Part shown: positions 33,313 through 41,783 of the stretch, one piece after another
Numbering within the stretch: position 1 is the stretch's first letter
How the letters are laid out: each line of letters begins with the position of its first letter
Assembly (NCBI RefSeq): GCF_042643265.1
Contig: NZ_JBHRRZ010000003.1
Coordinates: forward strand, 177,640 to 241,639
Reading direction: 5' to 3'
Origin: Virgibacillus_O sediminis
GTDB lineage: Bacteria > Bacillota > Bacilli > Bacillales > Amphibacillaceae
DNA: 64,000 bases
Made by a program: the position numbers and the translations under genes
The notes under the pieces: generated by a model
Told to the model about the DNA's origin: nothing
What the model saw: only the letters and a program-made list of their open reading frames with translations
Databases searched by the model: none

Positions 33313-34098
33313 AGCCTTCACCAGTCCCCCATCGACAATCAGGGACTGACCGGTAATATATGTATTCGCACCGGATGCTAGGAAGACTACCGCTTTAGCA
33401 AATTCCTCAGGGCGACCATAGCGCTTCATCGGGATTCCCTCTTCCGCTTCTGTTTTCAGTTCATCGAGTGGGATACCCTGCTGATCGGCTGTAAAGCGGT
33501 TCAACTCAATCATGCGATCCGTCTCGATTGTGCCTGGTCCCACGGTATTGATCAGAATTTGATCTTCGGAGAGCTCTTGAGCTAATGTTTTTGAAAGTCC
33601 TGGAATGCCCGGTCTCAATGTGTTCGAGAGCACCAGGTTATCCAATGACTGTTTGATCGAGGAAGATGCGACATTTACAATTCGGCCCTCGCCCTCTTTC
33701 TGCATATAGGGAACAGTGGCACGGATGGTACGGACAAAGCTTAACAGATTAAGTTCAAAGGCATGGTACCAGTCGTTGTCCTCCATATCCATAAACCTGC
33801 CAGCTGGGGGACCTCCTGCATTATTTATCAATACATCAATACCGCCTGTTGAGCCAGCGGCCTTTTCCACCAGTTCAGTAATCTGCTTGCCATCTTTCAT
33901 GTCACAAACTTGATAATCAACATGGGAGTTCTCTGTTTCCCGCTTGATAGCTTCAGCCGCTTCTTTCAAGGCATCCTCATCCCTGCTGCTGATCAGGACG
34001 TATGCCCCTTCCCGAGCAAACTCAGTCGCAATTGCCTTGCCAAGCCCTTTGCTTGAAGCGGTTACTAATACGGATTTCCCTTCCAGTTTCATATCCAT
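33307..34098 (-). CDS. SDR-family protein with unusual active site
   Basis: The 263-residue Rossmann protein has the nucleotide motif TASSKGLGKAIA, DMKDG at the adenine pocket and NNAGG. In the segment that normally carries Ser and YxxxK it reads NVASSSIKQSLDNLVLSNTL and then RPG. Aligned with ordinary SDRs, Tyr is replaced by Ser and Lys by Arg. A subgroup of SDRs shares this SN-x-x-R pattern, so this is probably family-specific and not decay. The reaction is unknown. ATG 34098 follows AAGGAG; the upstream in-frame extension is not protein-like. Confidence 0.85.
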   Translation of the reverse strand: MDMKLEGKSVLVTASSKGLGKAIATEFAREGAYVLISSRDEDALKEAAEAIKRETENSHVDYQVCDMKDGKQITELVEKAAGSTGGIDVLINNAGGPPAGRFMDMEDNDWYHAFELNLLSFVRTIRATVPYMQKEGEGRIVNVASSSIKQSLDNLVLSNTLRPGIPGLSKTLAQELSEDQILINTVGPGTIETDRMIELNRFTADQQGIPLDELKTEAEEGIPMKRYGRPEEFAKAVVFLASGANTYITGQSLIVDGGLVKAL

Positions 34099-34249
34099 TT
34101 CCTTCACTCCTTTTCCTGTATTGGATTCCAAAATAAGTGCCAGGCCCTTGCTTCCTATACTAAAAAACCTGGAAACTGTCCTATATCTAATATAAGACAA
34201 ATTCCAGGATTTTAAAAACAATAAATTTTTTGTCAACTAGCTAGGCGCC

Positions 34250-34318
34250 CTACAGTAGTGAAAGTATTAAACTGATCACTACAATCGCCCCAATGATCAT
34301 TAGAATTGTGCGTAACAT
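34250..34318 (-). CDS. 22-residue candidate membrane peptide
   Basis: ATG 34318 opens a frame encoding a 22-residue, almost wholly hydrophobic peptide that begins MLRTILMIIGAIVV and ends LSLL before TAG. AGGAGG lies about ten bases upstream. An alternative ATG three codons earlier is too close to the SD. A charged start followed by a single membrane helix is typical of tiny bacillary membrane peptides. No homologue can be named. Confidence 0.5.
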   Translation of the reverse strand: MLRTILMIIGAIVVISLILSLL

Positions 34319-34394
34319 TATTCCCATCCTCCTATAATTCATGATCCTAGGAATAAGTTACCCTGAATATCTCCGTCGGAAACATAACTCTTCC

Positions 34395-35294
34395 TCAGGA
34401 GATGAAGTTCAGCAAGACGGTGATAGAAACAACACTGATCAATGTACCAAAAAGGGTAATACTGGAGACAAGATCCGGTTCCGTATCAAATTCAATCGCA
34501 TACATGGTTGTAGTTGCAGCTGTCGGCATGGCGGAGATAATCAGAATTACCGTCGCAACAATCGGATCCATATCCACAACAGCAATAAACGCTGTTGCAA
34601 TAAGCGGTGCCCCGAACATTTTCAATGAGACTGACGAAATCAGCACCTGCCAGTTCATTTTCAAGGACACAATGGATGCCAGCTGCATCCCCAGCATGAT
34701 CATCATAACAGGGATAGCCGCATCACCGACCATGGAAATCGTAGAATGAATAGGTTCAGGAATAGGCCCCCAAGAAAAGCCTTGGAATAAAAAGGCTAGG
34801 ATAGCCGCATATGTTGCGGGCATTTTAAAAATATTCAATACAGCACGCCGCATGCCGCTCGTACTGCGCGAGGCATAATACACACCAAAAAAGTTGTTCA
34901 TCATTGATTGGACTACCATGATGAAGACGGCATACGGCAGGGCTTCACTGCCGACACTGAACAGCACGACAGGCAGACCGTAATTTCCGGAATTCATAAA
35001 ACCGGTCGATAAGATGGCTGCACTCTCTACAGAAGGCGTCCATTTGAATATCATGGAAAGTATTTTATTGATGAGTACCGTCGCAAAAAACAGGAAAAAC
35101 ATAAAAATGACAATGATGATATAGCCAGCATCAAACTCTGCTTCCGATAGATTGATAAATACCAGTGCCGGCGATAATATGTATATGGAAACAGATGACA
35201 ACGTCCGTACATCCATCACGCGGATCCGCTGCAGAATAAAACCGGAAGCGAATACCAGAATAATAGGCAGAATAACATTGAAAAATAACCCCAT
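34395..35294 (-). CDS. AEC-family transporter (auxin efflux carrier type)
   Basis: A 299-residue membrane protein of about ten spans. N-terminal FFNVILPIILVFASGFILQR is followed by family features TGFMNSGNYGLPVVLFSVG, IPVMMIMLGMQLAS and the final ISAMPTAATTTMYAIEF. Bacterial members export organic anions such as malate. ATG 35294 is preferred over 35351 because GGGGAAG precedes it and homologues start with this segment. The substrate is unknown. Confidence 0.88.
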   Translation of the reverse strand: MGLFFNVILPIILVFASGFILQRIRVMDVRTLSSVSIYILSPALVFINLSEAEFDAGYIIIVIFMFFLFFATVLINKILSMIFKWTPSVESAAILSTGFMNSGNYGLPVVLFSVGSEALPYAVFIMVVQSMMNNFFGVYYASRSTSGMRRAVLNIFKMPATYAAILAFLFQGFSWGPIPEPIHSTISMVGDAAIPVMMIMLGMQLASIVSLKMNWQVLISSVSLKMFGAPLIATAFIAVVDMDPIVATVILIISAMPTAATTTMYAIEFDTEPDLVSSITLFGTLISVVSITVLLNFIS

Positions 35295-35416
35295 CGAAAC
35301 TTCCCCATTTATCAGTAATATAGAAATAATGTTAACTAACTCTTCTAACATTTAATGATAGCATAAGAATATAACGAATGTCGAAATAGTGGTTTAGAAA
35401 AGAAAAATCCAGGGTA

Positions 35417-35457
35417 AACTTGACAATGCGGCAGTTCCATGAGAAGATTGTCAAGTT
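35417..35457. repeat. Perfect 11-bp inverted repeat in cvfB upstream region
   Basis: AACTTGACAAT (35417-35427) and ATTGTCAAGTT (35447-35457) are exact complements around 19 bases. No T run follows on either strand, so a simple terminator is unlikely. Each arm contains a TTGACA-like core. Confidence 0.6.
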
Positions 35458-35517
35458 ATCAATTGTAACTAATAAGTATATCTGGCATTCTGCAATGTTT
35501 TTCAAGATGCTTATTCA

Positions 35518-35660
35518 CACTGGCGCGGCTAAGGGGCCGCAAGGACGTAAGAGCAGGAAGGGCTTACGTTGCTTAAGTTAGAAAACATACCAGTGGAACA
35601 TGTACCGCGGTAAAAGGGAAATCCCCACGGAACAGGATTCTCCGCCCGTTTAGGAACGGG
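35518..35660 (+). ncRNA. Candidate structured RNA or leader upstream of cvfB
   Basis: Several nested helices can be drawn. CACTGG (35518-35523) pairs with CCAGTG (35590-35595), enclosing GCGGC/GCCGC (35525-35540) and ACGTAAG/CTTACGT (35545-35569), which makes a three-way junction. A second part has GGG-AAAT-CCC inside CCG/CGG (35605-35630) and the hairpin CCCGTT-TAGG-AACGGG (35645-35660). The stretch is GC rich compared with its flanks. It fits no riboswitch class I can recognise and ends 108 bases before cvfB. It may be a cis leader or an independent RNA. Confidence 0.5.
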
Positions 35661-35768
35661 ATAAATATTAATAAAAAATCTCAACTTATGTGTTACTTTT
35701 AAAAACAAAGGGGTACTCTTTTACTAAAAGGGTGCTCCTTTTCCAATTTACATACCAAGGAAAGTAGG

Positions 35769-36632
35769 ATGATAATGGATCATTTACAAACAGGGACTAT
35801 TCAAACGATGACCGTCGAACGAAAAATCGATACAGGCTATGTACTAATAAAAAACGGCTCTGAGGCACTGCTCCATCATAGTGAAACAGAAAAGGCACTG
35901 GAAGAAGGAAATACGGTCGATGTATTCCTTTACCCCGATAAGAAAGGAAATGTTATTGCCAGTGCCAAGCTGCCCCACGTTGTCATCGATACATATGGCT
36001 GGGCGAAAGTAGTGGAAGTTCTCCCTCATTTGGGTGCATTTGTAGACATCGGAACCACGAAGGAAATCCTCGTTTCTAAAGATGACCTTCCACTATTTGA
36101 AAACGTTTGGCCGCAGCCCGGTGACAAATTGTTCGTGACATTAGGCAGAGATAAAAAAGGCCGGCTTCTTGCCATTCCGGCCACCGAAGGAGTTATCGCC
36201 AGAGAAGTAGAACTGGCACCTGAAGACCTAATAAACCAACCCGTCGGCGGAACCGTCTATCATACGAGCCGGGAAGGTGCAGCCATTCTCACAGATGACG
36301 ACTACCGGGGATTCATCCACTATACCGAGCGAAAAGAAGAGCCCCGTCTTGGGGAATATGTGGAGGGTCGGGTCATAGAAGTAAAAGCTGATGGCACCCT
36401 GAACATTTCACTGCGGTCTCTCAAACAGCACAGTATGGGGGAAGATGCAGAAGAGATCTTATCCTTCATGAAGGAACAGGGCGGCCAAATGGCCTTTACG
36501 GACAAGAGTGACCCGGAAGATATCCGTGGTACGTTCCAGATAAGCAAAGCAGCCTTCAAACGTGCAGTAGGCAGGCTGATGAAGGAAGGAAAGATCGAGC
36601 AGCGGGACGGCTATACCTATTTAAAAGATTAG
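35769..36632 (+). CDS. cvfB: S1-domain RNA-binding protein CvfB
   Basis: The 287-residue protein (YitL in B. subtilis) contains three S1-like OB folds (around residues 8-65, 75-135 and 150-215, for example HLGAFVDIGTTKEILVSKDDL and YRGFIHYTERKEEPRLGEYV) and a C-terminal winged helix (GTFQISKAAFKRAVGRLMKE). In Staphylococcus CvfB binds RNA and affects virulence gene expression. The start is ATG 35769 or ATG 35775; GGAAAG is the nearest SD. Confidence 0.92.
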   Translation: MIMDHLQTGTIQTMTVERKIDTGYVLIKNGSEALLHHSETEKALEEGNTVDVFLYPDKKGNVIASAKLPHVVIDTYGWAKVVEVLPHLGAFVDIGTTKEILVSKDDLPLFENVWPQPGDKLFVTLGRDKKGRLLAIPATEGVIAREVELAPEDLINQPVGGTVYHTSREGAAILTDDDYRGFIHYTERKEEPRLGEYVEGRVIEVKADGTLNISLRSLKQHSMGEDAEEILSFMKEQGGQMAFTDKSDPEDIRGTFQISKAAFKRAVGRLMKEGKIEQRDGYTYLKD

Positions 36633-36753
36633 CGGTTTACGGCACACAGAAGCAGGCGCAAATTCAGGCGATATACGTGAGTTCACCTAGGTGGTACAGC
36701 CGGACCATGCTTGGCTGCAAACTGAATAAACTAAACTAACCAGCTGCAAAGGA

Positions 36754-36786
36754 AAAAGCACAGGATAATAGATATCCTGTGCTTTT
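36754..36786. terminator. Bidirectional terminator
   Basis: AAAAGCACAGGATA pairs with TATCCTGTGCTTTT, between cvfB (plus) and the convergent small membrane protein gene (minus). Confidence 0.88.
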
Positions 36787-36823
36787 AAATGAAGAAAAGC
36801 AGTGCTGCCAAATCTCCAACCAT

Positions 36824-37108
36824 TTACGCTTCTGCGTTTGCTCTAGCGTCAAAAATTGAAGTGATAATCAGACTGATTGCTCCCGCAAACATGAAGGCGA
36901 TGCCCCATCCGCCAAGGCCGGCACCCATAATATCCACTCTGCCGAGGATAGAACTGGTCAAAACCAGCAGCAATCCGGTGAACGCACTGAAGATGCCTGG
37001 ATAGTAACCTCCCATGGAAGCCTTATTTAATGTCTTAGCTAGAAACAAACCTAGGATTACCAAAACAGCGGTTAAAATAATTCCAATGGTAAGTACAGAT
37101 TGAATCAT
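36824..37108 (-). CDS. Small membrane protein, YesK-like
   Basis: A 94-residue protein with three hydrophobic segments (ILTAVLVILGLFLA, YPGIFSAFTGLLLVLTSS, GGWGIAFMFAGAISLIITSIF) and a short polar tail. The pattern resembles the YesK family of uncharacterised bacillary membrane proteins, but I am not certain. The ATG at 37108 follows a weak GGGGTGA SD. No functional inference is possible. Confidence 0.65.
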   Translation of the reverse strand: MIQSVLTIGIILTAVLVILGLFLAKTLNKASMGGYYPGIFSAFTGLLLVLTSSILGRVDIMGAGLGGWGIAFMFAGAISLIITSIFDARANAEA

Positions 37109-37214
37109 ATTGAATTCACCCCATTATATTTATGTACATTTAGTTCTAGTATAAATTTGAACCAAATTAAAGTCAATTAAACTTTCGCCTAATATCGACT
37201 TTTCACGCACAGCA

Positions 37215-37409
37215 TCACCGGTCAGCGACTCTTCCTACCTGTCCGTCTTCCAATCTCACCTTAATGCCATGTGGATGAAAACGTGAATTCGTTAGTATAT
37301 CCTTGACAACCCCTGGAGTTGTCCTCCCTGTCCGCTGGTCTTTTTTCAGCACAATATTTACTTCTATACCCGGCTTGATATTTTCCCTGTACCTGCCATC
37401 TGCTGTCAT
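37215..37409 (-). CDS. ywbE: YwbE-like protein (DUF2196)
   Basis: A 64-residue protein matching YwbE: the N-terminal RYRENIKPGIEVNIVLKKDQ is followed by TGRTTPGVVKDILT and HPHGIKVRLEDGQVGRV, a compact beta fold. The function is unknown. ATG 37409 is chosen because GGAAGGCAGG precedes it and it matches the expected length; the frame is open upstream to 37484. Confidence 0.88.
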   Translation of the reverse strand: MTADGRYRENIKPGIEVNIVLKKDQRTGRTTPGVVKDILTNSRFHPHGIKVRLEDGQVGRVADR

Positions 37410-37563
37410 ATTTGAATACCTGCCTTCCGTATTATTCCGTAGAACCTCTCTTCCATTATAACCATAAACCTTTTCTGGCGCCAATTACTCTCTGCAACGC
37501 AGGAAACGAAATAAATGGGTTTTATATTCGTTTGCAGTATAATGGAAGCAAGGAGGGTCTATC

Positions 37564-39261
37564 ATGGAGAAATTTGAGGACTATACGTACGTACGGCCGA
37601 TACTTGATGAGGAAAAACAAAAATTCCATAGGCTTCTGGAGGCATTCACTGCCGCCGACACAGCCCAAGAGGCCTCCAAGGCCTTAGAAGCAATCAATAG
37701 ATTCCGCAATCGATTAGACACCATGGGAAACTTGGTGTATATCCGTGCTTCTATCGACACAAACGATGAATATTACCAACAGGAACGGGACTATTTTGAT
37801 CAATTGAGACCGGAGCTGGAAGCACTGGGCACTGAATTCTACCACGCCTTGATTGATTCCCCACACAGGAAGGAACTTGAAGAGAAATGGGGACCGCAGC
37901 TCTTTCGGATTGCCGACTACAGCATCCGGAGATTCTCCCCAGAGGTGATCAGCCTTCTGCAGGAGGAAAATAAGCTTACTTCCGAGTATTCAAAGCTTGT
38001 CGCTTCGGCACAGGTCGAATTCCGGGGAGATACCTACACACTGGCCCAGCTTGCACCGTTCACCGAGCACTCGGACAGAAAGGTAAGGAAAGAATCAGTA
38101 GAAGCAAGTGCAGGATTCTTTGAAAGTCATGAGGCCCAATTGGACAATATCTACGACCAGTTGGTAAAAGTACGGCACGAGACGGCAGTTAAACTGGGGT
38201 TTAAAAACTTCCTGGAACTGGGATATCTTCGGATGGAAAGGTATGACTATGACACAGACATGGTGGCAGCCTTCCGTAAACAGGTAAGAGAAAATATCGT
38301 CCCGCTTGTTTCCAAACTATACAAAAAACAAGCCGAGCGAATTGGGGTAGAAGCCCTCAAGTATTACGATGAAAACTTCGAGTTCGAAAGCGGAAACGCG
38401 CAGCCCAAGGGTTCGCCTGCTTGGATTATTGAAAACGGCAGGAAAATGTATGAGGAACTTTCTGATGAGACCAATGAGTTTTTCCGCTTTATGCTGCAAC
38501 GTAACCTAATGGATTTGGAGGCCAAAAAGGGGAAAGAAGCCGGGGGCTATTGCACCTTCATTGAAGATTATCAGTCACCATTCATCTTTTCCAACTTTAA
38601 TGGGACTTCAGCAGACATCGACGTGCTCACCCATGAAGCCGGACATGCTTTCCAATTCTACTCCAGTAGAAATATAGGCATTCCAGAATACCTGATTCCT
38701 ACCAGCGAAGCTGCAGAAATCCACTCGATGAGCATGGAGTTTTTCACCTGGCCGTGGATGGAATTATTCTTCCAGGAGGATGCAGACAAGTACAAATACG
38801 CCCACCTGGCTGACGGCTTGAAATTCATCCCATATGGTGTGGCTGTTGATGAATTCCAGCACCTGGTCTACCAAAATCCGGACTGGTCACCAGCGGAGCG
38901 AAAACAGGCATGGAAGGAACTTGAGAAAGTTTATCTTCCCCACCGGGATTACGACGGCATCCCCTATTTGGAGGGAGGAGCATTCTGGCAGCGTCAGGGT
39001 CATATCTATGAAGTTCCATTCTATTATATCGATTATACACTAGCGCAAATCTGTGCCTTCCAATTCTGGAAACGGTCCAGAGAAGAGAGAGATGAGGCTT
39101 GGGAAGATTATTTGCACCTCTGCAAGCTCGGGGGCTCCAAGCCATTTCTTAGCCTGGTAGACGAAGCCAACCTCCAGTCCCCTTTCAAGGACGGAACTGT
39201 CGAGTCTGTCATCACCACCATCGAACAATGGCTTGACTCGGTTGATGATCAAGCCTTATAA
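37564..39261 (+). CDS. M3-family oligoendopeptidase
   Basis: The 565-residue cytosolic zinc metallopeptidase has the HEXXH motif H357-E-A-G-H361 within LTHEAGHAFQFYSSR, and the downstream EAAEIHSMSMEFF supplies the third zinc ligand. It degrades oligopeptides and would suit recycling of peptides, including wall peptides. The length fits the short PepF-like branch. AAGGAGG lies before ATG 37564 and a terminator follows. Confidence 0.93.
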   Translation: MEKFEDYTYVRPILDEEKQKFHRLLEAFTAADTAQEASKALEAINRFRNRLDTMGNLVYIRASIDTNDEYYQQERDYFDQLRPELEALGTEFYHALIDSPHRKELEEKWGPQLFRIADYSIRRFSPEVISLLQEENKLTSEYSKLVASAQVEFRGDTYTLAQLAPFTEHSDRKVRKESVEASAGFFESHEAQLDNIYDQLVKVRHETAVKLGFKNFLELGYLRMERYDYDTDMVAAFRKQVRENIVPLVSKLYKKQAERIGVEALKYYDENFEFESGNAQPKGSPAWIIENGRKMYEELSDETNEFFRFMLQRNLMDLEAKKGKEAGGYCTFIEDYQSPFIFSNFNGTSADIDVLTHEAGHAFQFYSSRNIGIPEYLIPTSEAAEIHSMSMEFFTWPWMELFFQEDADKYKYAHLADGLKFIPYGVAVDEFQHLVYQNPDWSPAERKQAWKELEKVYLPHRDYDGIPYLEGGAFWQRQGHIYEVPFYYIDYTLAQICAFQFWKRSREERDEAWEDYLHLCKLGGSKPFLSLVDEANLQSPFKDGTVESVITTIEQWLDSVDDQAL

Positions 39262-39273
39262 ATGATTACCATT

Positions 39274-39310
39274 GAACCAAACTCGAATAAGCAGGTTTGG
39301 TTCTTTTTTT
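39274..39310 (+). terminator. Terminator of the oligoendopeptidase gene
   Basis: GAACCAAAC pairs with GTTTGGTTC and is followed by a long T run. Confidence 0.88.
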
Positions 39311-39436
39311 ATAGTGAAAATGGTGGATGAACTCCCCAGACTCCGGCTTCAGCTCCCCTCCTCCGGCACTTTCTGAATTTCTTATAGTATTATGCTAAAA
39401 TAGGTGAGACTACATAGAAACTAAAAGGAGATTACT

Positions 39437-40222
39437 ATGACTTATAAAGCTTTGTTCCTGGATATTGACGGAACGATCCTAAAACCGGATCACACATATA
39501 CCGAATCGACAAAGAACGCTATATCCCAGCTCAAAGAAAACGGGATAGAAGTATTCATCGCTACCGGCCGACCACTTCATGAAATAATGGATTTAGCAGA
39601 GGAACTGAATGTAGACTCGCTGATCGGTTATAACGGAGCTTTCGCCGTATACCAGGAGGAAACAATCGTTGATGAACCAATCGACAGCAGCATCGTGAAG
39701 GATTTCCTGGATATTGCCAAAGAAAACGGGCATGAACTCGTTCTCTATACCAATGGCTGCAATTATTTCACTTCCCTTGAGCACCCATTTGTCCGCCAGT
39801 TCAATGATATTTTTCAGTTAAAGAAAAATGAACTGTTCACCTATGATGTAGTTGACGAGATTATAGGTATTACAATTATGAATATCAGCCCGGAGGAAGC
39901 CCGCCTTTATGAGATTGAGGAAAACATCCGCCTGTCTATTGTCAATGTAAATGGTGCTGAACAGGCGCAAGATCTCATCCGAAAAAATGTGAATAAAGGA
40001 GAGGCTGTAAAAACAATTCTCCAACGCCTGGATATACCCAAAGAACAAGCGATCGCTTTCGGAGACGGCATGAATGACAAAGAAATGCTGCAGGCAGTCG
40101 GGGAAGGTTTCGCCATGGGGAATGCGCATCCCGACCTGTTGGAGTTTGCCAAGCATCAGACAACCTCAGTCACTGAATCCGGTATATTCAATGGGTTGAA
40201 AAAACTGGGGCTAGTGGAATAA
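39437..40222 (+). CDS. HAD-superfamily Cof-type phosphatase
   Basis: The 261-residue protein has all HAD motifs: FLDIDGTI (catalytic Asp pair), FIATGRPLHE, a lysine in NKGEAV and AFGDGMNDKEML. A C2-type cap lies between. Such enzymes dephosphorylate sugar phosphates or flavin nucleotides with broad specificity. AAAAGGAG lies before ATG 39437. Monocistronic. Substrate unknown. Confidence 0.93.
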   Translation: MTYKALFLDIDGTILKPDHTYTESTKNAISQLKENGIEVFIATGRPLHEIMDLAEELNVDSLIGYNGAFAVYQEETIVDEPIDSSIVKDFLDIAKENGHELVLYTNGCNYFTSLEHPFVRQFNDIFQLKKNELFTYDVVDEIIGITIMNISPEEARLYEIEENIRLSIVNVNGAEQAQDLIRKNVNKGEAVKTILQRLDIPKEQAIAFGDGMNDKEMLQAVGEGFAMGNAHPDLLEFAKHQTTSVTESGIFNGLKKLGLVE

Positions 40223-40227
40223 CAGTA

Positions 40228-40340
40228 GAGGTTGGGACAAAACTATGCCTAGCTTGAGGAGGCTCACCAAGCCTCCCGCGGAAGTATATTTCCGAAGCGG
40301 CAGGTTTAGCCCTTATATACAAAAGTTATCCTTCTTAACT
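40228..40340 (+). repeat. Dispersed repeat, copy B (internally deleted)
   Basis: Starts GAGGTTGGGACAAAAC and retains GAGGAGGCTCACCAAGCCTC, CCGCGGAAGTATATTTCCGAAGCG, but lacks most of the left core present in copies A, C and D. Directly followed by copy C. Confidence 0.8.
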
Positions 40341-40348
40341 AATAAGGA

Positions 40349-40571
40349 AAAGCCTGGGATATAACTTTCTGCCTCATCCAAAACAAGGTCGACAGATGTA
40401 TCAGCGAAGGAAATATGCGAAGATTCCCGCGGGAAGACAGGCCTAGGCGAGACAACGCAGTGCGACAGCACAAGGTGGCTAACCACCCGCCCCCGGAAAG
40501 CGAAGCATATTTCCGAAGCGACTATTCCCACTAAATAAGGGTTTTATGCCATTGGAATCCTTGGTCCCAAT
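40349..40571 (+). repeat. Dispersed repeat, copy C
   Basis: Begins with a degenerate GCCTGGGATATAAC, contains AGCGAAGGAAATATGCG, CGCAGTGCGACAGCACAAGG and GCATATTTCCGAAGCG, and ends near GGTCCCAA. It lies in tandem with copy B between the convergent HAD and ChrA genes. Confidence 0.85.
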
Positions 40572-40576
40572 GGCAT

Positions 40577-40606
40577 TAAAAACAGCCATGGGCTAAACCA
40601 TGGCTG
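40577..40606 (-). terminator. Terminator of the chromate transporter genes
   Basis: CAGCCATGG pairs with CCATGGCTG, followed by TTTTTAATG on the minus strand, 12 bases past the second ChrA stop. Confidence 0.85.
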
Positions 40607-40617
40607 CTACAATCTTA

Positions 40618-41148
40618 TTAAAGAAACAATCCGCCATATGCAAATGCTCCGATGATCACCAAGGCCGGATGAACATGGATCCGTTCGATCAGAAAGTAGC
40701 TGATCACTCCAAGGAACAGTGTCTGCCAAAGGCCAATTCCTTCAAACGAATCGGCAAAAAATCTCCATGCCATCAAACCAAGCAGGATGGCGATAACCGG
40801 CTGTACAAACAAAGTCAGCCTTTTTACTTTGGGAGAATCCTTGTATTTAAGCAGAACACTGAGCAGCAAAATCATAATAATCAAAGAGGGTGCTACGGTC
40901 GCAAAAACTCCGACCAGGGAACCAAGCACACCGCCGACTTCATAACCTATATAGCCTGCCATCTTCGTGGCGATCGGTCCTGGAAGTGAATTGCCGAGGG
41001 CAAGCACCTCACTGAATTCCTGGACAGTCATCCACTCATACCTGCGCACTACTTCATTTTCTACTAGCGGGATGGAAGCGGGACCTCCCCCATAGCCGAG
41101 AATGCCAGGAATGAAAAAGGCTAAGAATATTTCCCAGTAAAGCATCAT
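40618..41148 (-). CDS. Short-chain chromate transporter subunit, second of pair
   Basis: A 176-residue membrane protein of the CHR superfamily. The signature FFIPGILGYGGGPASIPLVE and LGNSLPGPIATKMAGYIGYE define the single-domain ChrA proteins. B. subtilis has a matching pair (YwrB/YwrA), both needed for chromate export. The start overlaps the stop of the first ChrA gene by four bases, so the two are made together, most likely as a heterodimer. Confidence 0.92.
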   Translation of the reverse strand: MMLYWEIFLAFFIPGILGYGGGPASIPLVENEVVRRYEWMTVQEFSEVLALGNSLPGPIATKMAGYIGYEVGGVLGSLVGVFATVAPSLIIMILLLSVLLKYKDSPKVKRLTLFVQPVIAILLGLMAWRFFADSFEGIGLWQTLFLGVISYFLIERIHVHPALVIIGAFAYGGLFL

Positions 41149-41720
41149 TCTGTATCATCCTCCTTCTGCCGGGCATTATGGCCGGGTTTATCCCTGATCA
41201 GTAATGCAGCTGCAAGCAGGGCAGCAATAATGATGGCCGGATGAACTCCTGCAAATTGAAGCAGGATGAAAACCACTACTCCAAATACCAGTGCTCTCCC
41301 CCACCCTAAACCTTTGCCCGCTTTATTGATAAACTGCCAGGTCAAGACAGCAAGCATCATACCGACCACAGGAACCACCGCCGCTGTCATTCCCTGCACC
41401 CAATCGAACTCCTTAATGGAAGAGATGGTGGTCAGCAGGATGATCATTAAAACAATCGTAGGTACAACAGTAGCAAAAACTGCATTGATCATGCCGCCAA
41501 TCCCTGTGACCCGGTATCCGATATATCCTGCCATTTTCGTGGCGATCGGTCCCGGAAGTGTATTGGCCAGGGCCAGCAGATCACCAAAATCGTCATCTTT
41601 CATCCATTTATACTTACCAACTACTTCTTTCTGAATTAATGGGATGGAAGCCGGCCCTCCGCCAAACCCAAGCATCCCTACACGGAAAAACGCGATAAAA
41701 AGATTCCATTGTGTTTTCAT
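41145..41720 (-). CDS. Short-chain chromate transporter subunit, first of pair
   Basis: The 191-residue CHR protein has FFRVGMLGFGGGPASIPLIQ and LANTLPGPIATKMAGYIGYR, nearly parallel to its partner, indicating an ancestral duplication. About six membrane segments with a charged C-terminal tail (RQKEDDTE). It follows the gamma-glutamyltransferase gene by 63 bases and overlaps its partner gene by four bases. Confidence 0.92.
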   Translation of the reverse strand: MKTQWNLFIAFFRVGMLGFGGGPASIPLIQKEVVGKYKWMKDDDFGDLLALANTLPGPIATKMAGYIGYRVTGIGGMINAVFATVVPTIVLMIILLTTISSIKEFDWVQGMTAAVVPVVGMMLAVLTWQFINKAGKGLGWGRALVFGVVVFILLQFAGVHPAIIIAALLAAALLIRDKPGHNARQKEDDTE

Positions 41721-41783
41721 CTAGACCACATTTCCTTTGTAGATTTCTATGTTCGTTAATAAATCAGATTCTGGTTATCCCTA

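Noticed and set aside
33307..34236. Longer SDR version starting at 34236.
   Set aside because: ATG 34098 has the AAGGAG SD and starts right at the Rossmann fold; the extension is not protein-like.
35595..35612. TGTACCGCGG in the RNA candidate looks like the T-box core TGGTACCGCG.
   Set aside because: The preceding conserved AGGGTGG is missing, no stem I or terminator follows, and cvfB is not an amino acid gene.
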